A DNA stretch of 64,000 bases from Stratiolaelaps scimitus (GCA_019614645.1 JABWDB010000031.1:1736001-1800000), one strand, 5' to 3'. Positions 50,781-64,000 are shown, counted from the first letter of the stretch. Translations and numbers: made by a program. The notes: generated from the letters alone by a model not told the origin.

Positions 50781-51539
50781 TTCATAAGCGGCCTTCCAGG
50801 ACAGCTATTTCAGGACGACACCACTTCAGTATGACGTGCGCAGCTGGATTCTTTCGTGCGCCAGCGGATGAAAAGCGTACCTGCAACGTTCTGGCGGCCG
50901 ACACCGATTGGTTGGGCAGAGGGAAAAATTGTTCCTTCTCTCGGCTCAGGACACACACACACACGCATGCATACATGGTTCAGGATAGTTTTCCTGGAGA
51001 TTTCTCTCAATTCTATCGTTCATTCTCCTCTTCTTCTATTTCTTGCAAGTACCGCTACATCGTCGTTGCATCGTGGACCTATTTCGGGGTATACCGAATG
51101 TCTCGTGCTGGCCTGTTCGCTCCACACCTCTCCCAAAGGTGGTCCCATTTCGGGAATGAGCCACGTTGAGGTTGAGCAAGAAATGCGAAGGTAAATTTTC
51201 CAGGTGACGTACAATTGACGATATTATCAGGCGTTAGCGGTCGAGGATATCGACGTTTCGAGCGACGCAATGCATTGATGATCGCTAAATTGGGAAGGAG
51301 AGGAACAAATCGAGCGGATGGATCAATCCAATAATGAAACTCTTTGGAAGTCAAGAGCTGACATAAGATGGGCCCTTACCGGCATTCAGGTGCGACTCAA
51401 CAATGCCATGACTAATTTGTTGTTCGTAGCTCAAGCCCTTGAACGATTTTTACTGCCCAGTCACCAAAATAGGAGTCTTAGACAGACGATGGCGTGTGTC
51501 TCTGTGTTAGTAATTGTATTAGTACAATCGTGCCATGTG

Positions 51540-52620
51540 GCTGCTGCCGCCGCCGCCGCCACCACTGTTGAATGACGTTAGTGGTCTCCAGCCAGTCGTT
51601 GTGTGACTCCCATTTCTTCGGTAGCGGTATGGCGGGTTGATGAGTCACACCACCGTCGTCGTGGACTTCCCGGGAAAAGAGTTCCACGTTGCTCCGGTCG
51701 GCTCGGCAGCGTATACCGAGCGTCCGACAACTAATTTACCGCTGGCGGGCCGAGGCGAGCTCCTTTACGAATGCCGAATAGATCGTTCGCTTCTCCTGCT
51801 GTCGAAACGGAGTCCAGCTAAAGAACAATTGCTAGATTGATGATACGCTCACACTTAGCTGGGACACGTGGATGGCTCGATGGTGATAGCTCTACCGAGC
51901 TACGTCTATCCCCGGTATCGCTTACCATTCCTGCTGCTGCTGTTGCTGCTGCTGGGGACCGATCCTTACCTCGAGAGTCTCCTTTGCCTGCACGCCGCTC
52001 AGCCTCCCCTGCTACGAGTCGACCTTGACAGGTTCGAGGAAACTGCTAAGCCGCCGCCGCCGCCGCCGAAGCCGTTCGCCCTCTCATCAACACGCAACGG
52101 CGGAGGGGCTCCTCTACTCAGCGGCAGCCATAGCCGACTACGTTGGCGGACCCCGTCCACGTCAACAGACGACGGCATCAACAAGCCAGAAGTGGAACCA
52201 GTAGCAGCCAGCGGCAGCGCCAGTCAACGACGTCATCGTTACGCGTACTGCTATTACTGTTGTTGCTTCCAACTTAGCTAGACTCTGATCGGTCAGCGTA
52301 TTCAATGCACATGCATGCGTGGCATCGGCTCACGCAGTAGGCGGCGAGTCCAGTGAACCACTAGGCTTCCTTTGCTTTTCGCCCGATCGTTATTCCGGCA
52401 ATCGCTCGTGGTCGAGCCAACAAGCGATAGTAGTAGTAGTGGAAGAAGTACGAGCCCTTTTAGTTTAAATCGCCGGCACCCGCTCGAGCCGCTCGAATGA
52501 CTGGTGGAACGCACAAGGTGACGGTTAGTGTGGCTATTTGGCCTAGGCGTATCGAGGCCATCCCATCGAACGCAGCGGGGAGGGGGGGTGCCAGCCCGCC
52601 AGCCTAGTAGCTTCCAACAA
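51540..52620. other. GC-rich triplet island
   Basis: GCC/GCT runs at 51,540-51,565, CTG runs at 51,928-51,952 and GCC runs at 52,050-52,068. A short frame starting at an ATG near 51,489 encodes a signal-peptide-like segment but closes within 30 codons. The Leu and Pro runs in the 137-codon frame at 51,868-52,281 come from the repeats. Confidence 0.35.
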
Positions 52621-52999
52621 AGCACTATGGAAACCTTTTGGAAAAATGGCGAGCTACCTCGAGTTACTGAGACGACAGGATGCTTTGTTTAAAGGGTATG
52701 GCCATGATAATTTTTAGCTGGCAACAGCTATTATTTGATTAGCAGTAGGTATTTGTAGATTCAGTTTCTCATTGGATATTGTTTCGTGGATGCTACCCAT
52801 TCGAACATCAATTTCATTCTGTTGCGTCTAGCAGAGACATTTAAAGTGTAAAAGCATGCAAAGGTCCACAGAATTTAGTACTACATATATGACAGATCGA
52901 GCATATATGAACACTCCAGTGTACTACATTATATGAGGTTTTTGCGCGGTATCTCCAATGGATAAAAATACCTATGGCGCGGTGAGATGAATTTGGATG

Positions 53000-53146
53000 C
53001 ATTTCAGATGGGTATCAATGTAGTGTTCAAGCCGACCAGATGTAACTGCGTGAGACATCACGACAACTCCCGGAGCTGGGAATCTAACCCGGGACGTCAG
53101 CCTTGTGAGTCGGCTATCCATAGCTCTGCTCCAGTAGTCCACGGAC
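53000..53146 (-). repeat. tRNA-derived SINE-like element, family C
   Basis: On the minus strand a tRNA-like head spans 53,146-53,070. It has a degenerate A box TGGACTACTGG, an anticodon-arm-like AGCC...GGCT pair and a B box GGTTAGATTCC (53,089-53,079, one mismatch), flanked by CCCGG/CCGGG. Its translation gives the RLTSRVRFP-type string typical of tRNA-derived SINEs read in frame. The body to about 53,000 does not match families A or B. Mismatches in both boxes argue against a functional tRNA gene. Confidence 0.5.
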
Positions 53147-56100
53147 TGAATAGATGTGTTCACTCTCGGCGTTTTGTAGAGGACACCAGCTCCTTACTTT
53201 CCCTACAACTAACATAGTCGTCGTCGTCTAGAAATCCTCCCCCATTTTTCATTTGTAGCAAATCAACAAAGGTAAACCAGGAAGCTCAGCCTTTAAAATC
53301 CCCCACCCAAGTCGAACTTTCGCCGGCCTTTACTACACACATAGATATCGCGGGGCTGAAACTGGCCGATGCCTGCGTACGGTGAAATCGTTATGCTGAG
53401 TCAACGGGGGCCACGTTTTCATTACCCTTCGAACGCGTCGCCCTCGCTGTATTTGTTGATCCGTGCGAGTTAGTTTTGTGCAGCAAAGGAGGCTTTGCCA
53501 CTTCGACAGGATGGCGGTATTCTACAGCCGGATAGAGAAGAAGCGAACTTCAGCGATCGCAACGACATCGAGCTTCGCTGCAACCGTCCGTGACGTCCGT
53601 GTCCCCAGCTTTACCAGAGCCCAGTTCGACCTTGGTGTCTTCCTCCATGAGCCGATTCCTAACGGCGTTTTTACTTGCCCTCGAAGGGAAGGGATTCCCT
53701 TTCGAAAAACCGAACGAGGCCACTTAGAGATACCTGGTGTATTCTCGTATGACGACCATCTCTGGTTCGGGTAGCCAGAAAGGGTCACTGCTACCGCTAG
53801 CCCCTCACAGGGCAGACGCTCGTCGGATGTCTGTACATGCTGCGCCGTAATGTCGCCTTAAATTAATAAGCGAACCAGCCCGCGTGCGCTCTGTACAGCC
53901 TCACAGAATCACACACAGTTCCACTCTCCCATATACACAGGCAAATACACACATGCATACACACGCACACACAGAAAATAGAAAGAAGAAACACTTTCGA
54001 GTGGGTGGCCCGCGCGTATCGCAAGGTCTTGCCATCTCTGGTAAAGCGAGCAGTGGCCTCTATGCTCGTACACGAGGCTAAGGAGAGCGTCCTTGAGCAT
54101 AAGATGCCCTTCTCTCCTCTATGGATCCGAGGAACGATATCCCCAGCCCGTACTACCTCAACCACTCTGCTCACATCTCATGCTCGGGCCTACTAACGTA
54201 GACAGACACGCTTTTACTCATGATCGTGTACGAGGTGGAGAACCCACGTACTCCTGGGCATGTGGCCGAACGAAATGTATCCTCCCACAGGGGTACAACG
54301 GCGAAAAGGCGTAATGGCGAAGAATAGTTGCGCGATAATTAGTCTGTCGTTCTTCATCATATTCCTTTATTTATATTCTAATATTGCCGATGGTGCCCTG
54401 AGGAGTTTAGGGCCCAGGACGGTGTTAGACGGCATTACATGACAAGAACGCGACCATCGAGACAAGGGCGTTTCAACCGCTCGGACTCATGAGACAAAGC
54501 CTTGGTCCCCGGTTAGCGGCCCCGCCTAGCCAGCGCAACCACAGTCGCTCGTGTACCAACTCTGACCGCACTCATGGGAAGAGCTCGATAACTGCTCCGA
54601 CTACTGCTACTAATATTACAGCTTAGTCAAACAAAACGCGTAGATTTTCTCACCTAATTCCATACAGGCCAAATCAAAAGCTAAAAGAGGCTCCCACAAA
54701 GAGCAGAACTTCGTTCCTAAATGAACGGTCCTGCTTTTAACAAGTGTCATATGGGAGCTCCCAAGTTATCAAGCATACGACTAGACCCACACACACCTGC
54801 CCCTATGGGCGGTGTCTATGAATGTCGAACAGATAGTGACGCCGACTTGAGACGCTGAACTCGAAGAGAAGCAATTTGCTCATGGCAATTAATTGATTAT
54901 AGCATTTCTGCGCGTTAATTAGCTTTTGACTCACATGATATATAAACAACAACGTACAACTAAAATGTTCGAATCCGACACAATATATAGGCGTCGATAT
55001 TGGCGTCGCATTACGTTTTGACATTGGTATATAAGTATATATACAGTGTTATTGTTCACACAATAACACAATGTTTATGCCCATTGTGGGTGGATATATA
55101 TATATATATGTACAACATTGTCATGTATCATATCCGTCGAGTAATTGTCAGCAGCGTCACGCGGCGAAAACATCGTCATCCTTGAAGTTCACCGCACGAT
55201 AGCTTTAATTTTTCATGTTTACTTCTATCCAGTTCGCGTGGGCAAGGTTGTCGAGATACAAAAATACAGACAGCCAGATGGACAGGTAACCAAGCAGCAA
55301 GTCTACAAGACGTCTTTCATCTTGTTCATAACGACATGAATATTGAAGTAGTCTGCGCATAGTTTCCTTAGGGAAACTTCTCAGTAAGGTCATAGCGAGG
55401 TAGGGGGACAGCAGTCCAGACATCTCATTTCAGCATGAAGTATCATCCAGTATAACTTAGATGTTCCAGCAAATCGTCTGCATACATTTCATATTTTCGC
55501 CTTTTGATCGCCCTGCGACGTTCGTTTGCCAATGAGCATAAACACAACGTAGACCCGTGACTCAAGTTTCGTATCGATGGAATAATATAAGCATTATTAT
55601 CAAGGGCATGATTTTTATGAATAACCGGCACAAGTGGTTTCATTTAGAAATTCGCTGTCTACTTGTTCGATCATGTCGAAAACGCTGTACATAAACTCTA
55701 TTTATACGGGGACATATGCTCGCTTCTGCATGGCTGACTAGACTTTGCTGACGTGACAACCTGACCTGACACACACGGTCAACTCGTGAGGGAGTTGTTT
55801 AATATTTCAAAGCAGTGGATACAGAGCATTAGAAAAAGTCATTTGATTTTGGCAATTACGCCTCGTTGAATGAACTCGTTGAATTTCAATAGAGCAGTAC
55901 TAGAGTTCATTATAACCAGCCAATACTTAGAACATTTCGTCGATCTCTCGTTACTGTCTGTTATAAGATGGCAATCAGAGTCCGCGTCACAGAACAACTG
56001 CAATCAGGCCACTTGAGCCATTTTAATTAAGCTACACTACATTTTTGTGGACACTCACGGAGCAACTCAGCAAACGTTGATGTCGAAAAATCTCCCTCGG

Positions 56101-57706
56101 AATATATTTATTTAGGTCATAGTAATGGCCGCATCGCTCACCTATTTATTTAAGCTCCCATATCCTACTCCGGCGCCTTCGTACGAGCATCGGTAGGTCT
56201 GGGTCTATAGGGGTGGGTACGTTGGAATAGAGAAGTAAAAGTGCAGGGTGTTCGTGTAGTGAAACAGTCCTAGAAAAAAAGCAGTTGCAGGAGAATATGC
56301 TAGTGCTGCCGCCTCGGTCAATGCAACTGCTGTGGGTGCCTGTACAATAGTTCTACCATCGCCGAATTGGAGCACGCGCTCTTCCCTGTGTTAGTGAGTG
56401 CACCGTAGCCAACTTCGTAGACGATAGAGAGAGAGAGACAGATACACACACAAGGGATCGGGTCAACCAACCGGATGCTTCACAATTCCGGCTTGCAGCT
56501 CTTCGGTGAGGTCACGCTGTCCAGATCTGATGCCTAACGGTTGTCTGATATGCCTGAGAACGACAGAGTGAGCGGAGTGGAGTGCCGCAGGGATGCATGA
56601 AGTTCACCGCAAGCATGTGAAGTTGAGAGGGAGGTGTCAGTCAGTGTACCTCTGATAATCTAACTAAATCATACGGGAGGACGACAGAGACGACTATGAA
56701 AAGCAGCAATCAACTGGACACATACTAGTGATATTGCCCACAAATAATGTGCCCAATGATATCGCATGAAGGGATCTCCGTAAACAACACTGCGATCCAT
56801 GCCGGCCACTGTCATAGAGAATACACTAGGTTCAGCAGGTACAATTGTCGCCCAATTGCAATTCCTATCCTATAAACCAATAAACCTTTATCTTTGCTTT
56901 TACAATTGACCCTCTTCGTCGTTTCTATAAAATATTAAATATTGAACTATGCAATAGATAAGTCCAAAACAATAACCTAAAATAAAACCTGTATGTACCC
57001 GACAGGTCCTCATAGTAATACCTAAAGGTTAAGAGCTGAGGCCTGTCAGATAGGGGAACAGCTGACGGTCAGCTCGAAAAACACTGTATGTGCCTACAAC
57101 TACAAAAACCACGCGTCCACTTATCTGGGTTCGCACTATCATACAGTGGTTACGATTTCCTCAAATGGCAACAATTATGACTAATATGAAAGTCCACTAG
57201 AGCAGTCGATTTTAATACTGGCAATAATTACCCTGACCAGTTCAGTGCAAGTGGTCCAATTAAGGCGAGCGTTATTCCGTTCCGTTCGCTATTCGTGATG
57301 CTGATTCCACGAAGAATCTACTTGAAATGACACATTAACTTTTATTTTGGTAATATTTAATTCGTGAAACGCGTCGCTTTTAAATGTCAATGTACGAGGG
57401 AGGAAGTGAATATAATGCCAACATTGGCTAAATTTGACAATATAGATAAGCGCACATATATTTGTATTGGTAAACATCTTCCCATGCTAATGAGTGCAAT
57501 GTTTGATGTGACTGTGACGGCTACCAGAGCTGGTATAAATGTCTTACTTAAATTCATAGCTAAGAAACAATGTGTAAATGACTTATTTCCTTGGAGAGTG
57601 TCTCGAGCCCTACGTGATGGGTAGCTTTTTCAAACATATGACCTCTTCTTGGCAAACACATAGCGGCTAACTCAGATATTGTTAAACCTAACCTTTGAAA
57701 TAAAGC

Positions 57707-57707
<1 letters not shown>

Positions 57708-57741
<34 letters not shown>
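57708..57741. repeat. (TTA)n microsatellite
   Basis: Eleven TTA units directly after an AATAAA-containing segment. Confidence 0.9.
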
Positions 57742-58439
57742 CTTAATTATATTTTACCTTAATATGTGGTACGTTAAAGTGTTTTAGAATTAAAAAGAAA
57801 ATTTTTTTTTTAAGTTTTTATATCAGACGCTCATACAAGACCGTTGTAATTTTTAAAACACAAATAAACACAATTTGTTTAGTTATGTTATAATTTTCCA
57901 GCTCACTTTTAAGTTAGAGGGCATCTTTTATATATATTGCTCCAATTGTATATGAGACAGTTTAGTTTGTGTGACAATCTGTTTCGGTACAACTATATGT
58001 GAGAACGCATTTAGCAACTCATCAGAGATGTATCGCTGCCTATATTACGGCCTATACCAAGACGTGCTACCAGCCACTGTATCTTCGCCAAACAAATCCC
58101 ACTGCCATTATTATTCTTTGCATATGGTTAATACGCACTATTGACAATACTCAATTTCACCACAGTCAATCTACAGTCGACGATCTACAACGAGCTAAGC
58201 TAAATCTGAAACCGCTGATTATCCATCGGAGCAAAGCAGTCGTTAAACACAGGCCACTTTGTAACCAGCGGCCATAAGTCGCCCAACGAGGTGGTCCAAC
58301 TGTCCGATTCACCCTCAGCATTGACATCGTGAAAGGGTCGACACAGATCGCTCAATGATCGAGACGAAGTTCCGCTTGTTATTCCTGTCGCAAGCTTATT
58401 CCTTCCTGCCGAATTGGACTCAGCAGAAATGTTGGATGA

Positions 58440-59250
58440 CCTCCATTCGTCCGCCTACTCGACTACATCCTACAGCGCTCCACACCCCCTCCCGTCCATC
58501 GGGATCTGCATCGAGATGTCGTCAGCTGTAGGCGCCCGTGTTGGATGATGCCTCATACGGCAGCCGTACGCCTCATCCGCTCAATCTCCCAAATGGCAGA
58601 AGAAGTGTCCGCCAACCTCGTTCACTCGTAGAACAGGCATCGCCATCTATAATGCGTCTAGAGGTGGAGGCACCACCGTCATCAGCTAGCACAGCCATCA
58701 GCTACGACCAACCCCACCGCCCTCACAGTGTTACCTTACATATTCTGTTCGATGGAGGTGGCGCATCGGCTACAGCGCATGCGTTCTCCCCTCTCGATCC
58801 TCTTGAGAGGACTCTTCGGCCAAACCGGAACCGCTGTGACATCATCGGGATAAGCAGTGCACGCTGCACTGGCTATGTGCACATCGGCAAGGGGCCTCAA
58901 CTCGTGTATACTTGTATACCCACATTCCCAATTCATTCACCTCGAAGTTCAACACCCCCCCTTCGTATAGATTCGTTCGTTGTGGTTGCTTTTCGCGCGA
59001 ATTTGTTCGTCGATCCTCTCGTGATCGCCTACGGAAGACAGCAGCACGAGCGACGCTGGGTTGAGCTGCTGAGCTGTACCCGGAAGGGAATAGAAGATAT
59101 GGAGGGTGAACCTACTGCTGGGCGCTATGTGTGGGAGGCTGGCGCTGATCTTCTCTGCTGTGGGGTCTGACCCGACGAGTCGTCGTCGTTGTTGTCGTCG
59201 TAGAGTTTGCTCGCCAGAGTGTCGTCATAGCAATCAGCTGAAAAGCTTTC
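58440..59250. other. Moderately GC-rich region with a 210-codon open frame
   Basis: The plus-strand frame 58,538-59,170 is the longest outside the zinc-finger gene and the repeat islands. It shows no signal peptide, domain or repeat I recognise. About one such frame in several windows would arise by chance, and more readily in GC-rich DNA, so its status is open. Near 59,170-59,200 there are GTCGTC triplets. Confidence 0.25.
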
Positions 59251-61931
59251 CCGGGTCGGGTCGGGTCGACTCGATTCATTCAACCCAGTTCAACCCATAT
59301 AACCGAGTTGGTTGAACTCTGTCACTCTCGAAGTCTTTCACCCCTGCTCGATGTGACACAGAGCAGATGTAGGTCTTCTTCTTACTCTGGACCTCCACCT
59401 CGAAGCGGGTCTTTCGCTGTAACGTTTATGGATATCTACTCCCCGTACTTGCAACATTTCAGAATGAGCATCTCATCACAGTGTCGCCCACCGTTCATGA
59501 GCCTCATTGTTTAGCTAGCTCTTCGTACGACCAGCATTGGCAGAGAAGAGACAGCAAGCTTGGACTTACAACACTTCATTTTCTCGGCCAAAGGTGGCTA
59601 TCGTCCGGTATCCATGTAACTATCGGTCATTGAGGACAGTAGCTATAAGCGCCGCCTTCATCGAACCACTTCGGCTAGCCGCACTCTGTGTGTTAGTTAC
59701 ACAGGAAACCAGGAAGTTGAAATCTTCATAGGTGAAGCACATAACTCATGCAGGAGGCATCATCTTTGCTTGGTCAGTGATGCATATTATCAAGCTGCCA
59801 TCGAAGTGGTAGTTTCGGCAGGGGTTTTCAAGTTCCGCTAGCCCATACATGGAAACTTGATTTCACACAAATGTACGCACAGCACTTAGCTAACGCAGCT
59901 ACTCGTTGACATTCTCCTATATTATATTTGACCTTATCTATTCAATATGTACTAGTTCATTGCTGATATTGTGTAAATGGTACACCCCAGACAATCCTAG
60001 ACCTAAAAATGAACCCATATGAGGTATTCTTTAACGGCTGGCGTACAGTTAGTCATTTAGTCAAAATGAGCTTCCTTGTTGACGGGCTTTTCCAACCCCC
60101 CACAGAGTGCGCGAGTGTTGCGATGAACTCATCTGGGACGCGACCCAGCTCCGAGTTGGCGACCTACATCCGCTGCTCACCCCAGAACCCCTGAAGTCGT
60201 TGGCTGGAGGGAGTGACTGCCCTCACGTCTGTCTACACAGAGTTAACCGGAGACGCCGACAGGAATGTATTGCTCGAAATTCTCGACTTCATTCACAGCC
60301 AGCAGATGAAGCCTTCTGCTAGCTCGGCCGAAACTTACACCTCGAGCTCGCTTTTCATTTAGCGCTATCTATGAGGTTGGGCAATCTTCGATCAAGTTGA
60401 AACAATCACGGCAGTGTCTCGACAGTTATAGCTTCCATGCATTTGTCAGATGGGCAAACCAAAACAGTATCCAATGCCGTTTAAGTGAAGTTCTGTAAAT
60501 GCCTGCGCTGGTCGTGCCGCTGGACACATTTGTTCTTATGCTGGGTATACGGTGAAAGCTCTTTGTCTCTCCGCGGTGATCCCTATTCGATGTGTTCCCT
60601 TTTGAGCAGTAGAGCAGATACATCAGTGATGTAATAAAAAATACAAAATATTTATCAATTCTATAGTTGATTGTAGGTAAGAACGCAGCAGTACCCTAAG
60701 GTAGAATAAACTACATCCACTCCGAGGTAGGACGGGTGCAGCGAGGGAGCCGCATGGAAGGATAGCCAACGGGTGGCCATAGATTGGCGTCAGCTCACCA
60801 AACGATATTGGCGATCCTGCCCGCATAGCTACCTAGTTAGCTGTCGGTAGCTAGATATATATAACACTACAGGAAGTTGGGTCGTAGTCGTCTCGTTCGT
60901 AGCTGCCTGATCTTTACCCCTCTATCCAGCATCGAGCGCTCCTTATGTAACCGATTGTTTCGTGTGCTATATCCGCGTAAGCTCTCTCTTCTCTCTCACC
61001 TCCTCATACTTCCTCTTGTTTAAACTAGAACACAAGAAGTTCCCACCAGGCTGTGTGTATGAGGGTGCGTATACGAAGAACGAATAGCGATACCGTCACC
61101 TCGCACATATCGATCAGGTATCCCATTCATGTTTAGCCATGCAATGTACTACGAGCATTTTTCTGGGCAAAATCACCGTGTGCAAGCGCAATCCTGTGGT
61201 GGGACTAAATTGGCCCAATCGGAAGGGAGATATTGGCCATCATCCTAAAAAAAGAGAACACGAAATCTGTGCCAAACACAAATTGACTTCTGGGACATTG
61301 TTATTACGATATATATATATATATATATATAAAGACAGTTCGACTACCCATATTTATACACGCCATGCACTTCGCGCTATCAAAAATCGTTCGAGTACTA
61401 AGGATAACTTCAATACTATAATCATAATAATACCCAAGATGTACTCTTAAAGTTGCATGTCCAGTACATTTTCGAACAATTTACTGTGTGAAGCGATATT
61501 GTGCAGGAGACGTTTAGCACCGCCCAAATATAATACCATCGGGATTAAATGGCCAAAAGTGCCTGTCTCATAATACTATGATCAGCGTGTACAGACGATA
61601 CGCGACATGCTCTGATTCAAACGGCTACTTCCGCTCCGCCGATGCAGCTCGAATGGATGAATGAACGGGCTGATACAGTGGCTCCGTTACCCCCTCACGT
61701 CACCGTTCGCTGTCATCTGCCCCCCACGAGAGATTCCCCCAACTTCCCCCACTCCCCGAGGAACTGTCCTAAACATTACGCGCCCTAGCTAAACAATCAC
61801 ATCACATACCGTGCCTTAATGCGCACTGTAAGCGCATAATAGCGAGTCAATGCCCTTAGTGACACATATCCATTGGATGTGTGATATTCTTTTGTGTCAT
61901 CCACATGCTCTAGCAATCTACACTCTCGGGC

Positions 61932-61942
61932 GGGGGGGGGGG
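61932..61942. repeat. G11 homopolymer
   Basis: Eleven Gs, one of several poly-G tracts in the window (16,264; 27,359; 50,688; 50,724). Confidence 0.9.
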
Positions 61943-62076
61943 TGGTACCGCCATTCACATTTGTGAGGATACTTCGAGCTGGCGACTCACAACCGAAAGT
62001 GAACAATTGCTAGCCTGGTGCTTGCCAGATGTATCCCAGATATGCGTTGTGTTTTTAGTTCGAAATGCACACATGC

Positions 62077-62082
<6 letters not shown>

Positions 62083-62107
<25 letters not shown>

Positions 62108-62108
62108 T
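62083..62108. repeat. (AT)n microsatellite
   Basis: About thirteen AT units. Confidence 0.9.
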
Positions 62109-64000
62109 GTGACATTCGCGTGCATGCCTAGGCGGTTACATGGTTGTATTATATGCTCATAGATACATGGATAGAATACATAGAAAGATAGATACGGCAC
62201 TGACTGGGACAGTCATGCGACCGTTCTACTTCGCACAGTCAAAGTGAATCTGGTTTCAAGTCCAGAGCTTGACGGGGTCAACACAGAGAGACACATTGCT
62301 AGTGATTAGAGGGAAAGAGGTTTAAGAAATACATCAATCGGAAATTCGCGCGCTTCAAGCGTGCGTGCCACCCCACCGCGTATGAAGTAACAAACGCAAT
62401 CCAAATATAGCACTGCAAATTCTGCGAGATTCGCTATTGTATTTATATATATACATATAACAACTTAATAAGATGGGCTTCAGCCTTAAATGAGTTATGA
62501 AAAAGAATATATTTTTTATGTAGATACCACATGTCGCATACCTGTTCATTAGGTTCTGCACGTGGTCAACGGAGCAGTCTTCTGCGGCCAAAGGATTGAA
62601 CATCTCAATGAAAAGGAGATTGAATCGGAATAATCAACTAAGAGACGAATGAAATCTGTCCATCTTCAGATCTATGTTTTGATGACAAATAGCAACTTGA
62701 TTACATACGTTTGTACAATACACACATAACGCATTAACAATGCCAGAGTTTCTCGTCAGTCGATGCGGCACATCTATAATGTGATGGTTACAGGGGCAAT
62801 ACCACGAATTAAGGATGGACCACCACAAAGGCAGCGAACGGGTGTTGAACTCAACCACGTACTGATCAATACCAGTTTACAGTATTCCTGATTACCTCTC
62901 ACGCTCATATCTCCGTCTGTGCTAGTCCCTGCGTGATTTGCACTCGCTGAAGAGTCGCTGGGAAAGAGCTGGGCCAACCGCAGAATAGCTGTCGGTGTTC
63001 GATAAGTCGAGTTTCAACAGTCGAGCGTCTCTCCTCTATGCGTGATTATGACAGAGTGGGTGTGTTTATTTTACCTGTTGGCATCGAACGATCTCGCTCG
63101 CTGAGCTAATACACGCAGCGTCAGCTACGGCCACAAGCCGCAAAAAACCGTCTGGCGCGATCGATCGTTATTCAATTGCATCCATCTGATACTCCTATTG
63201 CTGCTGTTGCTGCTGCTGCGTGTTTTGGTGACCACCAGCGGCACCAATGGGCCACAGATGTGAGCGATTCGAGACGAGACAGCGTATGGAACAATGATCG
63301 TACAAACATACAGAGTCACCCATTCAGACCAGCTGACAGACAAGGATATTCGCAAATATCAGGGTGTACGTACGAGCATCGACACACATGTACTATAGAA
63401 CACGAAGTAGGTGGCTAGCTACGCCTAGGTAATAGTTAGGTAGAGGATAGCGGGAACGTTCAGCGGTCGTCAAGCATAATACCGAGGTCCCGTGCCGTGG
63501 AAAGCCAGCCCGGAGGTTTCATCCATGAAAAAGATAGCGGGTCAAGCAAGGGAATCGAGTGGGACTAAGCCCTGACAAGCTTCTGATTCGAGACATGGCT
63601 GCGGTGACAAATGATGCCGATCAATTTTGTCGGTTGACATAAAAACCTGCTCCCTTTGTCGATCAAGTACAGTTGCTATTATTGTCTAATAGTTAGTAAT
63701 AATACGATAATGATTCATTTCATTTTAAAAGCGGAAGCTCTACTCAGTTCCCTGAATCATAAACCCATTCGAGTCGGCTGGCACATTTCATAGTGATATT
63801 CAAACCACGAATTTTATTCAATATAAATCTAGCATCCTGCTGAAATCGAAACGCAACAGTCCGATGTTCGACGAGGATACAGGCCTGTGACTCAATCAAA
63901 TTGATTAAATGTGGTGGCCCCTCATGAGAACTTATATGAAAACGTGTCTGAGGTTTCATGGCCTCCTATTAACTGTTTCAACTGTAACGCACAGTTTTAT

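Larger units (their letters stand above)
52621..58430. other. Mostly AT-rich region without a proven gene
   Basis: Holds the tRNA-like SINE at 53.1 kb (listed separately), a (TTA)n run at 57,708-57,741, and an 86-codon frame at 57,364-57,624 followed by AATAAA (57,699-57,704). No other recognisable element is seen. Confidence 0.45.
59251..64000. other. Region without a supported gene
   Basis: AT runs lie at 61,309-61,330 and 62,083-62,108, a G11 tract at 61,932-61,942 and a TGC run at about 63,197-63,218. Open frames do not exceed 103 codons and show no recognised domain. Confidence 0.5.

Noticed and set aside
49688..51169. Open frames of 149-186 codons on both strands
   Set aside because: They overlap each other in GC-rich, stop-poor sequence and contain Pro/Ser/Arg/Gly-rich compositional peptides.
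1..64000. CRISPR arrays, bacterial operons, phage or plasmid modules
   Set aside because: No direct-repeat/spacer pattern, no clustered co-directional genes and no recognisable prokaryotic protein. Regular repeats are all simple microsatellites.

Overview
This window looks like nuclear DNA of a multicellular animal, most likely an arthropod. Gene density is very low. Dinucleotide and trinucleotide microsatellites are abundant. There is a spliced C2H2 zinc-finger gene, a decayed non-LTR retrotransposon 3' end and several tRNA-derived SINE-like elements. Nothing resembles a bacterial operon, phage, plasmid or CRISPR locus. A chelicerate such as a mite is possible, but that is an impression from sequence style and not a demonstrated assignment.

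The only protein-coding gene I can defend lies on the minus strand at 43,252-44,223. It encodes a 323-residue protein with a poly-Asn tract, one C2H2 zinc finger, a CtBP-type PEDLS motif, a basic patch and a distinctive aromatic C-terminus. A 124-base intron (44,229-44,352) with GT/AG ends and an exact TACTAAC branch site joins it to a GC-rich 5' UTR exon that starts near 44.79 kb.

The rest is mostly AT-rich non-coding DNA, intergenic or intronic. It is interrupted by GC/CpG-rich, triplet-rich islands at about 11.9-15.5, 21.2-21.6, 26.6-27.4, 39.15-39.9, 44.3-45.5, 48.2-48.8, 49.7-50.8, 51.5-52.6 and 58.4-59.3 kb. These carry CT, CAG/CTG and GCC runs and several full CRE sites (TGACGTCA). They resemble promoter/first-exon regions of long metazoan genes, but I cannot attach any except the 44.3-44.8 kb one to a coding gene.

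Mobile DNA: an R1/Jockey-like non-LTR remnant at 29,256-29,935 (frameshifted, 5' truncated), two copies of one tRNA-derived SINE-like family (17.8 and 34.7 kb), up to three copies of a second repeat family (0.2, 18.9 and 40.1 kb), and a third tRNA-like element at 53.1 kb.

Most open frames under about 110 codons are what chance predicts for 64 kb in six frames. I did not annotate them. I found no clear undescribed biological system; the best leads are the orphan zinc-finger protein, the repeat families and the CRE-bearing islands.
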